Below are positions 12,401 to 24,109 of a stretch of 64,000 nt of DNA, in pieces (position 1 is the stretch's first letter; each line of letters begins with the position of its first letter). The DNA is taken from positions 8,680,390 through 8,744,389 of the forward strand of contig NW_023503409.1 of assembly GCF_014529535.1 (NCBI RefSeq), given 5' to 3'. Origin of the DNA: Bradysia coprophila (lineage: Eukaryota; Arthropoda; Insecta; Diptera; Sciaridae). The notes below the pieces were generated by a model. It had not been told where the DNA came from. It saw only the letters and a list, made by a program, of their open reading frames with translations, and did no database searches. Position numbers and translations under genes: made by a program.

Positions 12401-15400
12401 TTTGAACTACAGTCAGAGGCAGTGAAATTTCAGCATGAATTTGCTTCAGCTGTTTTCCAGCTAATCCACACAGACCATCAAAGCTCTTCATACATCTTTG
12501 GGGTCATTCATAAATGACGTCCGGTACTGAGGGGGCGAGGGGGTTAACAAAAACCGGACACTTTCGGACGGGGGGTAGGGGGGGGTGTCGCAAACATTTG
12601 GACGTCCGATGAAATATTAGGATTTTATTTATAAATTTTCTTTGTCGACGCTAAACATTTTTAACGTAAAGCCACCTGGTAAGTTCCGTAACAGAGTCGC
12701 CTTTGCCAGATGAAAAGAAGAATTAACTATGTAAAAGTTTCACTGAACTTCGTGAAGTGACAAATGTCAAGTGAATTTTTTTTGCTAAAAATTGTCTCAC
12801 AATTTATTTTGACGGTGAAATGGACGTCATATTCAGAGGGGGGTACTGAAATCGGACACAATTGGACGAGGGGGTAGGGGGGGGTGTCAAAACGTCCAAA
12901 AAGTGATGGACGTCATTTATGAATGGTCCCTTTATACGGTTTTACCACTACATCGCGCGTTTGTGTCGCAACTGCAACCGTATAATATAAGCAAGCATAA
13001 GTAGTTTTGTATCAGCTGAAAAACAGCTGGAGCAAATTCTTGCTGAAGTTTCACTGTCTCTGACTGTAAATATTTTCAACAAATTGGTGCAAAATCTTTT
13101 ACTTCAATAGTTTTAACATACATTTTACTATACAAGAAGGCATTAAGTAGATCTCAACGTTACATCTTTGTCGTCGCATGTGCATGAACTGTATTCGTTA
13201 TCCAATTTCGCCACACACCTGCACACTTAGGGATTCGAATGTGACGTCGTTGGAAAGGTGAGACTAGAATCTCAGTTAATTAATTAGATTGAAAGCCATG
13301 AATCGATATGACTATGACTCAGATGTCGTCAAGATTAGCTGTACACTTCTACTACTTCAACTATTCATTAGCTCTGTATTTACATTTGTATGACCAGCTG
13401 AAAGTTACATTTTTTTAATTTTAACGAGTCCAGTTCCGATTGCACTCATGGGACAGCCCCAATCGTTTCTTCACTCTTGTCGCCGTAGTCTGGGTGTACT
13501 GAGTTCTACTGCATCCAATGGTACGGATTAAAAAAAAAGTTCTTTGCCTAATAAAACCCTATTCAATCACACCGTGAACCTTCAAGTCACCTTGGTCAAA
13601 ATGGCAAGTTTTTCTAAAATAAATAAAATTCTAAATGAAAATTGATGAAAACGTTCGAAAAGTCTTAGACCGCAACAAAATTTTCATTATATTTTATGCA
13701 TCTGACCTGACACCCATCACGCAACCAGCCATGAAATGTTCATAATAACCATTCTTTTCAATTCTGTTAGAAAACATTTTACCATGACCGGAGGTATTAA
13801 TGTTTTAATAAATCCGCTAATGTTGAACATTTAATAGCGCAATAAACCGATTGTTCGTTGTTCGTAGAGGTATATGGGTAATTAGGTGCAGTTTCTCAAC
13901 ATTACATTGTTTTAATTATGTTAAAATTGTTAGGTAACAGCGAAATAGATACATGCATGCTAATGCATTTCCTGTTTAACATTTTCTTTTTACAAAAAAT
14001 GCCAAAGACTAAACGCCGAATTTATGGGTTAATTTCCCATTTGAATTATTGTTTTTTGTCGGCTCAATTAGCTTTACCATGATGTCAATAGAATTTCATA
14101 TCAATTGTGTAATAACTCATCATCATGCGATCAAATTGAATAAATGTGATTGTCGTGTGATACTGTAAAACGAATGAATTATTTTCGCTTAAATGTGAAA
14201 TAATTGTGGAATGCCGAAAATGAGCAGACAAGACACGGAATCGAATTATGCTTTTTAAAGGTCTCTGTCAACGGTTATTCTGAAACACTTTTTACTCACC
14301 GCAATTGTGTAATGCATTCGTGTAATTTTATTGAATTTTTTTTTTGTATTTTAATTTAACGGAAACACAAATTGCTGACAATTGAAAACGCTAATTTATC
14401 AATTATATTTCTGATTAATTTTCATATTTTTTTGCAGTTATTCGATTTGGTAAAAGAACAGCGTGGTGTGTCAACGATTGTTGATCAATGTGAAGTAATT
14501 TGTGGTGATTGTACACTGCCAGACCTGGGAATATCGGCAGAGGATAGAAAAATATTAGCGGACAATGTGACGATCATCTATCATTGTGCGGCGACAATAC
14601 GATTCGACGAGGAATTGAAGACAGCCGTTCTACTTAATACTCGCGGAACAAAGCTTATGTTGGAATTAGCGGAAAATTGTCCGAAATTAGAAGTAAGTCT
14701 CAAAGTTACAGAATTGATTTGAAGTCATGCTCTAATGTTAGCCTGTTTTTAGCTCTTTTGCCATGTATCAACAGCATATTGTCATCTGAATGAGAAGATG
14801 TTACTCGAGAAACCATATGCTCCCCCAGCAGATCCACACAAAATTATCAAAGCCATTGAGTGGCTCGATAATGATGTTGTTAATGCAATGACAGAAAAGT
14901 AAGTCAGCAAAATCTTAACTAAAGACAAGATGGTTATACGACTGCCTGTCTGTTGTTTCTATGAAATTAATTCTTCAACAACTCCAATTTTCAGAGTATT
15001 GGGAAATATACCAAACACATATGCCTACACTAAATCATTGTCTGAAGCATTAGTCGTGGAGAAAATGCAATCGAAAAAGGTGCCTGCCATTATCTTGCGA
15101 CCGTCTATTGTAATTCCAATTCGTTATGATCCCATTCCCGGCTGGGTAAGTTTTGATCATTTCACATACAGTCAGAGGGCAGCATGAATTTCCTTCAACT
15201 GTTTTTCACCTGATCCACCACACCTACAATCAAAACTGGTCATATACTTGTTAATACAGTTTTACCATTAGTACGATTGTTTGTCTGGATCAGCCTGACT
15301 GTAACATTCTAAAGATCTAACAAAATGTTTCCCACTAAAGACAGACAACATAAACGGCCCCACCGGACTGTTGATCGGTGCAGGAAAAGGAGTCATTCGA

Positions 15401-16436
15401 ACAATGTACTGCAATGCATCCGGTTACGGAGATTATCTTCCAGTTGATTTTGCCGTTAACGGCATATTGGTCTGCACTTGGAACTATGTGGCAAACAGGT
15501 TTGACTAATTTCTCGTTAGAGTCCATGCATGTCCCACGATAATTAACCGAATTTATAATTTTACAGGGATTACGATAGGAACATTTACCATCTGACAAGT
15601 TCAGCCGAAATAAAAGTTTCCTGGGAACAGGTCATAAACATTGGCCGATGGGTCGTATGCAATCGTTTACCATTGAACGGAGTGTTGTGGTATCCGGGCG
15701 GTTCAATGAAAACAAGTCGTCTTCATCACAACATTTGCTCATTCTTTTATCACTGGGTTCCAGCTTTTCTCATCGATTGTTTGCTGTTTTGTCTCCGCTA
15801 TCCGCCAGTGTATGATTTAATCGATAGGGCTACCAGTACCTAGTTATACTGAAATTTTATTCCCTTTCGTTCGTTCAGTTTATGCCGAGTTCAGAGACGT
15901 GTTCAGAAGGGTTTCGAAGTGCTCGAATATTATGCGAACAACCAATGGGACTTCGATAATGCAAACGTTATGTACTTGCGGTCGCTCGTCAATAGTATCG
16001 AAAAGGAGAAATACGCTATTCAGGATGATGGTATGTCGGTTTTTTAATGGTTTAAAATTGATGGCCACTTATGGCTGTCTTCCACGTACATCTCTTGTAC
16101 TTGTGATAGCCTGATAATTCTTTGCTTTTCAGATATTGACTTGTATAAGTACTTTGAACACTGTATACACGCAGCCCGTCTTTACATTTTAAAAGAAACA
16201 GATGATACCATACCTGCTGCCCGTAGACATATGAAAATGTAAGTCAAGTAATTTCACTGAAGAAAATCGATTTTCAAAATTAATTTTCGATTTCCAGCAT
16301 GTACTGCGTCGATAAAATCTGTAAGTTTTTGATCGTTGGCTTCTTCTTGTACTTTGTCGGCGGATTTATGTTCCGAATGGTGTTCGGACGACAGTCAACC
16401 AGTATGCCAGTGGTGGAAAATTTTGCCACCATATAA
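9487..16436 (+). CDS. Fatty acyl-CoA reductase (FAR-1), 10 coding exons
   Basis: Coding exons: 9487-9596, 9655-9748, 14438-14692, 14753-14898, 14995-15145, 15341-15498, 15567-15809, 15879-16030, 16133-16238, 16298-16436; 1554 nt, 517 residues, all GT-AG with matching phases. This family reduces long-chain fatty acyl-CoA to fatty alcohol with NADPH, usually at the ER or peroxisome membrane. Residues 21-28 (TGGTGFLG) are the Rossmann nucleotide-binding motif; Y211/K215 (YAYTK) is the YxxxK active site; [12 protein letters not shown] and WYPGG are FAR landmarks. The C-terminal FAR domain carries [11 protein letters not shown] and NNQWDFDN, followed by a membrane segment before the stop. Length is normal for insect FARs. 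The ATG follows a splice acceptor at 9476-9477, so the 5' UTR is split. AATAAA lies at 16467-16472. Which wax, hydrocarbon or pheromone alcohol it makes cannot be told from sequence. Confidence 0.95.
12410..13066. mobile_element. Tc1/mariner-like MITE (family T) interrupted by another MITE
   Basis: The outer ends read CAGTCAGAGGCAGTGAAA and its inverse, flanked by TA on both sides. Subterminal blocks GAATTTGCTTCAGCTG and CAGCTGGAGCAAATTC are inverted copies. CAGT termini with a TA duplication fit Tc1/mariner-type non-autonomous elements. Relatives of this family lie at 15169-15301, 40987-41219 and, partially, near 10395-10520 and 34490-34620. Confidence 0.75.
12500..12930. mobile_element. MITE with GGGGTCATTCATAAATGACG ends, nested
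   Basis: The left end GGGGTCATTCATAAATGACG is mirrored at the right as CGTCATTTATGAATGGTCCC. G-rich subterminal blocks (GAGGGGGTTAAC-like and GGGGTAGGGGGGGGTGTC) occur near both ends. The element splits the family-T MITE at 12410-13066, so it arrived later. The target duplication is not clear. Confidence 0.75.
15169..15301. mobile_element. Family-T MITE copy in FAR-1 intron 5
   Basis: CAGTCAGAGGGCAGC at the left and GATCAGCCTGACTG at the right are flanked by TA on both sides. It is shorter than the copy at 40987-41219 and lies wholly inside the intron between FAR-1 coding exons 5 and 6. Confidence 0.7.
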
Positions 16437-18350
16437 CAAATCCAAGTGAACGACGGTGATTAGTCTAATAAATTGCGTTGTTGGTCGTCCATGTCCCAAC
16501 ATCGATGTACAAGGAAACGTTGCGAGATTCAGCTTATCGTAAAATTTGAGTTAGTCGTCCGCAATCGACAGCACCTGTTTAGTTTTATCACTTTTTGGTT
16601 AAGTGATTTCTTGTACATAATTTTGTGTTGATTTTGTTTATTGTAAATATAATCCAATTTTCTACATTTTTACCAATTCATAGCTGCGTAAGCGAATTAA
16701 ATTTTATTTGTTTTGTTTCATGCAACACTACTTGTCTCATTGAATTGATATGACTGCTGACTTTTGCTGGATTTTCCGCTGATGTAAAATTGTATCAGAA
16801 TTATGAGATACATGCACACCGATCCGAAAAGCTAATCGTTACAAAAAATAATTAAAAATCAAAATTAGTGCAGCCCAAAGGTGAATTTGATAAAATTAAA
16901 TTTAACGAAAAGTTCTTACAGAGAAAAGCGTAGACCAGTCGTACGTAATCAATCCGCATCCAATTATCGTTTTCCTCGAATGCAGCATTTGAGACATTTG
17001 TGATAACTGTTGTAAGGGGAGTAAAGTAATTACAAATTTTGCTGATTTGCCCTGAATTAAGGAATGTGACACCCCTCTAATTAAATGCTTTCGCAATAAT
17101 TTATTTCACCGGAAACGTACACACATTTAAAGTAAAGTGTTTCCGGTAAAACGTAATTTTTAAGATTACCCCCGACATTTTATTTCTACTGGGTCATCTA
17201 TTTTGAACCTCACATCCCACCAAACGACAATATTGTTGTTTGTTTACATGATTGGCCATAATGAATTTCTCATCATTTTGGTGGCTTTGACGAATATTTT
17301 AAGTCAACCGCTAAGCGAACTGTTAAAAAACACAAGAAGCACATTTCCGCACAAAATCTGTATTAAATCACATCGAAATCACCGAAATTATTTCAATTTT
17401 CACAATCGACACTAAATTTTTGTGTTGGTGATTTGACGAGATTTTCTTCGTTAAGCCATATTTGACTAAGTTCAGGGTGGATGTGATTTGGGTGTGAAAT
17501 GGAGTGGGAAGTGCTATTTTCATAGATTTTCTTTTTGTAAAATCTTTTAAATGAGACAATATTTTGAGAATGCCCGATATACGAGTTTCTTATTTTTCGT
17601 GTTTCTGCTGATATGTGACAAAAAATCACGGTAAAAATCGATCCGTCACTCCCTTATTGGAGATTGAAAACGGGTCCGACGAAATCGGATCGAAAGTATG
17701 TGTGACTCCGCCTTCATTGGAACGCTGACGTCGAGTAGACCACACTTTTTGTGAATAGGAACAAAATAACAGGTCAAAATATGACACAAAATCAAATATT
17801 TTGATGAACTTAACATACCCACTCGAGCTCAGCTTTCCATTGAAGCCACCGTCATCCATATTATCCCCTCAGGGGCACTAGTACCGTAAAGATGTGTATA
17901 AATAATCCGTACTTTTGACTTTTGACGACACGCATCATCGACCTAGGGAGCAAGACCTATCTACGCATAGATAATAGATAATAAAACACCCATGTGAAAA
18001 CTCGGTCGAATTTCGTCAAGTCTGATTTCAAAAGAATTCATCGCATTTAAATCGGATTCCAGATAGACGAGATAGGCTTGCAGTACCTAATATGATAACA
18101 ATACATACACATAGTGAAGCTAAAGTAAAAAACGAAATATTCAATAGTGTGAGTTGGTATCTATCTTAAATTATGCTGCCGTGTTAAGCCGAAACACCAC
18201 ATCACAATTGTGTCTTTGATTGTAAAGGGCTTTCGAGAGCTTTAAGCTTATTTTAAATTCCACTTATATTTTTCCAATGGAATCCGAAAGATGCTTTGAG
18301 CTCTTTAAAGCAAACGAACAATGCGATAAGATGTTTTGGCGTAACATGGC
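16437..18350. other. Intergenic region downstream of FAR-1
   Basis: It holds the FAR-1 3' UTR with AATAAA at 16467-16472. I see no further gene; open frames near 16.9-17.9 kb resemble no known family and lie in low-complexity sequence. Confidence 0.6.
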
Positions 18351-19225
18351 TTAAGAGTCATATCGCCAAGACTTCAGGTGATTGGGGAACAAGCGGTCTC
18401 CGATTTTAATGAGTGATAGCTCGTTGGATTCGTCTTTCAATTCTAGGAAACACGTATCTTTCACTTTTTCTAAAAAAAATTGTTTTCTGTGAAAAGTGTT
18501 CAAAAGTGATCACATGTGAGAGGGTACCGAAAACAGTTTTTCGACAATAACTCAAGAAAAAATTATTTTAAATGGTTGTAATGTTGTACGATTGTCGGCC
18601 TTGGAAAGACCTACAGATAGAGTATACGCACTGCTTGGTGCATGTTTATCCACGATGGTTATGACTAAAAATATAGTGAATGTTCGGAGAGTACTCCTTC
18701 TCTGCAGCTTCGTTGTTCCGCGGAACTGAGTATGGGGTGTTGTAGTTGGCCTCACCCACTATCGTTGCACAAATAAATGAACCCAGTACTTTTGGGCTGC
18801 AAGCCTACAGAAGTGTTGGAAAAAAAGTAGATGCCAAAATGCAGATTTTTTCCTTCTTTCTGAGTGCTCTACAGCTGGAACAGCATCTGGAACGGTACTA
18901 CGGCAGTAATTTTTTATCGTCTACTATTCTTTTACCTTAGCAATAGAAAAACGCTTCGATATGTCGCGCATATATCAGATCCACTATTAGCAATATCAAA
19001 AGAGAAATTATTAAATTTTTCTCGGAGGATTTTAGTCAAATAAAGTGTTAGCGTATAGCAAATGACCTCAGGACTCCGGAACAGTAATTAGTTTTTCAAT
19101 TGGACCAATATTTGCTACGTGACAGAGTTTGGAAAAACGATATGATCAAGTGGGAGCTATCACTCATTAAAATCGGAGACCGCTTGTTACCCAATCACCT
19201 GAAGTATTGGCGATATGACTCTTAA
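18351..19225. mobile_element. Inverted-repeat element, ~0.87 kb, TTAA at both ends
   Basis: A block of about 70 bp beginning GAGTCATATCGCCAA near 18355 and continuing through AAGCGGTCTCCGATTTTAAT is repeated inverted at about 19150-19221. The outermost bases are TTAA on both sides (18351-18354, 19222-19225). TTAA would suit a piggyBac-type target, but the termini are not the usual piggyBac CCC, so the class is uncertain. No transposase frame was found inside. Confidence 0.6.
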
Positions 19226-19449
19226 CAATTCTTAAAACATTTCTATGTGCCGAATAAGCACCAGCTAAATATCACCAGCTGGTGTACAAACAAAAACACT
19301 TTGTATTTTAAACAACTCAGAGACAACCCTACCTGTTGAAGTAAACACATACATTGTTAAGTATGTTTTTTGATTGTTTATCATACAAAAAGTGTTTGTT
19401 AGTAGATCAGGTGGTGCTTATTCGGCACATAGAACTCTTTTAAGAATTG
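19226..19449. mobile_element. Adjacent small MITE
   Basis: CTATGTGCCGAATAAGCACC on the left (about 19242) is matched inverted by GGTGCTTATTCGGCACATAG on the right (ending about 19433). Similarity continues outward through ACAATTCTTAAAA on both sides. It abuts the previous element directly. Confidence 0.6.
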
Positions 19450-19649
19450 TATTTAGTCTAAGTGTAACTCCACTCTCTCTATCTTCCTCTCTCCATGAAC
19501 TTTTTCGGCGAATAATATTTTTAACTATCTCTGCCTAGTCGAAAAATTATTATTGGAATAATTAGCCCTTTTCGTTTCGGGCAGCTAAATCATCTTAGAT
19601 CTATCGAAAATTATCATAATGAAATTCTATTTTGTCAAATTATGACTGA

Positions 19650-20444
19650 GACGAGTTGAACGTTCGCTTTCATCAAGACGCTGTTGATGAGTGGTCTAAG
19701 TTTCATGATACTTATCCCGAATTACCTTCCATTCAAAAACAATGGGACAGAATTAACATCAATAAAATAACGTCATCGTTCGATTTTGTTGACAAAGAGG
19801 TCGTAGCACGATATTTTGCTTCGAAATGTAAAGAATCGAATGGCTGGTTGAAAGTGCTGCCTTCTAAGACATGTTCCGAGTGTCTTCTAGATAACAACAC
19901 TTTCAGAATTTCCATTGCGTTACGATTTGGATTTGACATTTTTGTGCCTCATCAATGCAAGTGTAACAAGTGGTCAATTCGAATGGCATTCATGGTCTTG
20001 CAAATATAGTTGTGGTCGATTACCAGGACATGCTGAACTTAACGATATCATAAAACGCTCGTTAGCATCTGCACACGTTTCTTCAAGATTGGAACCACCT
20101 GGTTTGGATAACAAGAACAGCAAGCATCCAGATGGTATGACATTGATACCTTGGGCGAATGGTCAAATCTTGTCATGGGATGCAACTTGTTCTGACACTT
20201 TGGCCTCATCTTACATCGACCTATCTTGTCAAAATTCTGGTAAAGTTGCAGAAAAAGCAGCAATTCGTAAACGTTGGCTTTATAAAGAAATTATTGAGAG
20301 ACAAAATCACATTTTCGTTCCATTCGCTCTCGAAAGACTAGGACCAATTTGCAAGGATCTGTTATGGGAACATTACCCGATGGAAAAGCGTTGGATGAAA
20401 TTTTTAATTCGTAATTCGTTAATTCTCTTATCATTTACGTTAAT
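19650..20444 (+). pseudogene. Non-LTR retroelement fragment, C-terminal module (copy 1)
   Basis: The translation matches the conserved C-terminal module often found in invertebrate reverse-transcriptase polyproteins: WLKVLPSK, LLDNNTFRISIALRFG, PHQCKCNK, GRLPGHAELNDIIKRSLASA, LEPPGLD, PDGMTLIPW, WDATCSDTL, FVPFALERLGPICKD, then VMGTLPDGKALDEIFNS and a stop. It is dead: the frame changes near 19960 and a block between GPICKD and VMGTLP is deleted. No RT domain precedes it, so it is a 5'-truncated copy. It lies on the opposite strand just 3' of Gr-1. Family assignment is from motif memory, without a search. Confidence 0.75.
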
Positions 20445-20789
20445 AAATTGAGACTATTTCATCGATGAAATGCCAACAGTCTGTAAAACGTTAGAAGCCG
20501 AAAAGATTCGAATTATGGTCTCAACGTCTGTATTAGTCATTCAAACCGAGTTGATACATTTTCATTCAGGTTATAGGCTTTCTTTACTCGAGCGCCCATC
20601 ACAACTTCTGTACTTCTGACCGACAAAATACAGTTTCCGCATCCACAAGTGTTTTATCTTTGTTTCTAAAAAATGTCTCATACCTTACTCAATAAAACAT
20701 GATTCTCGTTCCTGCAGGCAATTTTATGAACAACAATCGCCGTTTCTTTGATCTGAAATCCACAATAAATCATCAAACAACTGGAAATA

Positions 20790-20913
20790 CAGTGAACGAC
20801 ATCTCAAATGTCTCACTGTTAAATTTTTCTGAGAATTTTATTGTGTCATTGCAAGTTCACAATGACATTCTCTGAAAAAAATGACAGTGAGACATTTGAG
20901 ATGTCGTTCACTG
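20790..20913. mobile_element. TA-flanked palindromic MITE, 124 bp
   Basis: CAGTGAACGACATCTCAAAT at the left is the exact inverse of the right end, with TA on both sides. It sits inside the Gr-1 intron between exons 5 and 6. CAGT ends and a TA target fit Tc1/mariner-type non-autonomous elements. Confidence 0.8.
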
Positions 20914-22000
20914 TAACATTTAAACATCCCAACACCCACCGTTTGCATTAGTCTCGTACTGATGTACGTTCCCATCGTAATGAAAAGGCTATATATAACA
21001 ATCCAATAAATATTCATTTGTGCTACACTGTCGGCTTCGTATTGATAGTCCATCCAAACTCTGGTTTTGAAAAGTGAATCGAATATTTTTGGTCAACGTA
21101 AATGTTTTCATTATTTTTTCTGTCTAAATTTGTGTTGAATGAAATCGCTATGTTGAGTCAATAAAAGGTATAGCAAGTGAGCGTGCAATGCATTAGGCCG
21201 TCCATGTATTTTTGTCGAATTTAAATTGATTTTTTTTTTGCTTTAAGCTAAAGCCTAATCTCTTTCCAATCAAACTGTTGCGAGAGTTCAAACAAAAATC
21301 ACATTAAATGAAACAGGAGTGGTTAGTAGCTTAGCTCTCTGTGTAAAGCATTTATGTTTGCAAACACGAACATAATTTATCCATTTGATTGAAAATTTAG
21401 AGAAAGTTTAATCACACACATCTTGGGAGAAATCAACATAATTCAAAGCTTACAGTGCGCCGCATAACACTCTCTGTAAATACAGAAATTATTTCTAAAT
21501 TTCTTGGTCCACATACCGATATTTGGCAAATAAACCAAAAACAATGTACACGCAAATGGTCAATGATATTAACAGCACTTGTAATGCTAACAGATTGTTT
21601 CCCAGATCGACGCAGTCACAGAGTCGGTCGTGTAACTCCATTAGTTTATCCAATTTGATTATTATGTCTTCAATTAACGACGACCTTGTAAATGCTAGTT
21701 TCCTGATGCATCTAAATATGAGATCAGAAATGCAATTAATTAAATCAACGACGTACCGATCTTTCATCAGGAATAGTCTTTGACCTACGTTTTAAGAACA
21801 ATTTGTGAAAATGGCATAAAATTTCGTTTCTTGCGTTGCACTACTGATTCGGATTTAGTATCTGAACTATTTGTGATTGCTAGTGGAAATTCTTTGTCGA
21901 ATGGATAATGTATTCGCATGCTGCTAATATTGTCTCTGGGATCAATGAAACTATCACCAATATTTCTGTTGAAATGGTTCTGAAGTTTGGACCTTTTTTG

Positions 22001-22375
22001 CAATTCATAAGCTTTCATTTATTATTCGTTAAAATTAATCCTAAATTTGTACCTGTACATGACACAAATTCCACCCATGGAGTGGCTTCTATTCTTAACA
22101 AAAATTACCCTACTCTATTTATCCAGAACCATGGAAACTGGCCTGATTCAGGAGAATCAGGGGAAAACATTAACTATCGTTTTTTATTCTCATTCGAAAG
22201 AAGATAATAAACCTCGTCCAATGATTGGGTTGACGGCAATGTACCGAGCACAGAAGCTGAATTTCCACGTTGAATGTCTATGGATAGTCTCTGCCGAAGG
22301 AAAAGCGTAGCTCTCTTCTCGTTAGTGACATTTGAGATTCTCTTGCCTAATTCGGAAACAAATTGCTTTGCATGA
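22001..22375 (-). mobile_element. Retroelement 3' fragment inserted in Gr-1 exon 3 (copy 2)
   Basis: On the minus strand it encodes FVSELGKRISNVTNEKRA, LRQRLSIDIQRGNSASVLGT and SLDEVYYLL, the extreme C-terminus of the same module as copies 1 and 3, then about 140 bp of 3' tail. The 12-bp GGACCTTTTTTG flanks it at 21989-22000 and 22376-22387. Removing insert plus one repeat restores the Gr-1 frame. A 5'-truncated fragment with a target duplication of this size is what LINE-type retrotransposition produces. Confidence 0.88.
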
Positions 22376-22741
22376 GGACCTTTTTTGTTTATGAGATAGC
22401 TTCGGCTTAATAAAGGAAACATCAGCAACTGTTCCTTCAATTAGCAGTACGCCAGCATCGATATGCTCGTCGAATATCAATTGTTCTAAAATGTCGTTAA
22501 TGTTCTGGAATCTGGATGTCAAATACAATTGGGCACAGAAATATTGATTTGCGATGGCATAGATGCAAATGTTAGAAATGTAGATGGCTACTAAAATGCT
22601 CAATTTATGCCAATATTCGAATGGTAAGTTCCATATATAATAGGACGTTATTAGAATCAACACGAAATGAATGACAACGCCGGACAGGACCATTAATGAA
22701 ATCCAACTAAAAAAAAATCTTTCAGTTAGGAGGATCACACA

Positions 22742-22903
22742 CAATGAACGTCTAGAACAGGTATGGTCGATCGGCGAATTCGTCTTAAACGCACTCACAT
22801 TTTATGTCAAAATAATATGAAAATCAGTGCGCTTAAGTACGAAAACCAAATTTTTATGTCCTCCGGGCGGACAATAGACCATACCTGTTTTACACTTTCA
22901 TTG
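22742..22903. mobile_element. hAT MITE (family H), 162 bp
   Basis: Ends read CAATGAACGTCTAGAACAGG and, inverted from the right, CAATGAAAGTGTAAAACAGG, both followed by TATGG. The 8-bp repeat ATCACACA flanks it (22734-22741 and 22904-22911). It lies in Gr-1 intron 2. The copy at 54318-54479 has the same length. Confidence 0.9.
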
Positions 22904-23404
22904 ATCACACAAACAGTAAAAGACTGTTGCTTTAACATTACGTACTGTTTCGCTTGAATGTAGTGAAACTTGACAAAAAAGAATTTAGAAAAATCCTGAT
23001 CAATTAAATAAAATTCTTTAAGTATTTGCCACATTTCATTGCTCTTCCTGGATCCAATAACTATATACATAATGGATATGACAAGTGTGGCTTCGGTTTG
23101 AATCCACAGTCCACTATTGAGTATTCCAGAGTTTGTCGCTTTACTGAATTTCGATGGATCCAAGTTGTAGTAGATTAAGAACACTTTCAGCAATAAAATG
23201 AATGAAACGTGAATAATACCAACTACGCTACGGTTGTTAGTTTCACTTTCCTAGTGGATGGTAAGAAGAAGTATAAATATAACTTTTCAGTAAAATAAGA
23301 TCTTAAAATTGTACCAATCGTGTGTTAGTACAAAAGCCAAAGACCTTTGTCAAAGTTTGAACCGGACGCAGGGCGGTGTAAACACTATTTTCTACCGGAG
23401 CCAT

Positions 23405-24109
23405 TATCAGTGTGAAGAAGCTCAGACGCAATAAATGAAAAGCTTAAAATAGAAACCGATGTACGTCCACCCCAGGTTATTAAATTCGTATGCGTTCCTC
23501 GCACATAGTGTGGCATATTATAGTCGCATAATTGGAGTATGCGTTGTAGTTCACTTAATTAAAAGATGGTGCGATATGATCAAAGATTAGAATCGAACCG
23601 CACGAACCGTAAATCCAATTAATATTAAGCGTTATTGTTGGCAGGTGTTTTTTTTTTGTACAGAAAATAACAAGACCTGAAACGTAACTTAATAAACTCA
23701 AAAGATTGTAAGATGTGCAAAAAATTTTGAGTCTGTTTTATCTCATATGAGCAATACTTTTGTACCGTAAGCCATTTCTTTTTAGCTGGAATTGTCAATG
23801 TACGTACACTATAAAGTACTTTTCAGATAAAATTTGTCAACGCTCGAAATAAGTGGGAAAAAACGTTACAACCGATATGTGTTTCTAAATTTAAAGCGTC
23901 TATCTCTTGACATTTTTGAAAGAGAAATTCCAAGAAATTACAATGTGTTTTATCGGATGCGTCTTTGTCATCATACATATAAGACGAAATAATCTTTACT
24001 TTCTAGCCACTCGAAAATTCTCGCTGAGTATGCAGGAATATATTCAAAAAGATTTATTTGTGCAGCATTCGAACAAAGTATACAATTTCATTCATACAAT
24101 TTCATCATA
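23405..24109. other. Intergenic region, no gene seen
   Basis: Between the Gr-1 start and the retroelement relic upstream of the NPC2-like gene. Open frames are short and AT-rich with no recognisable domain. Confidence 0.6.

Larger units (their letters stand above)
9749..14437 (+). other. Large second intron of FAR-1 (4.7 kb)
   Basis: No embedded gene was recognised. It contains the nested Tc1-like and GGGGTCATTC-type elements at 12410-13066. A partial relative of the Tc1-like family lies near 10395-10520, recognisable by GAGTGGATCAGCTGAAGCAA. The rest is AT-rich sequence with no feature I can name. Confidence 0.7.
20684..23404 (-). pseudogene. Gustatory-receptor-type chemoreceptor Gr-1, disrupted
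   Basis: Exons (descending): 23404-23315, 23250-22946, 22706-21789 (interrupted at 22375-22001), 21711-21517, 21060-20940, 20752-20684. Exon 1 starts MAPVENSVYTALRPVQ, the usual position of the N-terminal cytoplasmic region of insect Grs. Several hydrophobic helices follow; exon 4 ends VYIVFGLFAKYR. Exon lengths and phases match Gr-3 (195, 121 and 69 nt identical; 305 against 302). Exon 3 is split by a 375-bp retroelement fragment with a 12-bp target duplication; translation into it stops soon after. The last two exons, carrying the TYxxxxxQF signature in this family, were not found in 20450-20683. A hAT MITE sits in intron 2 and a TA-flanked MITE in intron 5. It probably was a seven-helix receptor of sensory neurons and is now non-functional. 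Ligand unknown. Confidence 0.85.

Noticed and set aside
22807..23193. Continuous 128-codon frame reading through Gr-1 exon 2 into a MITE
   Set aside because: The last ~45 codons lie in an intron containing the family-H MITE; phase-2 donor at 22945 and acceptor at 22707 match the Gr-2 and Gr-3 introns.
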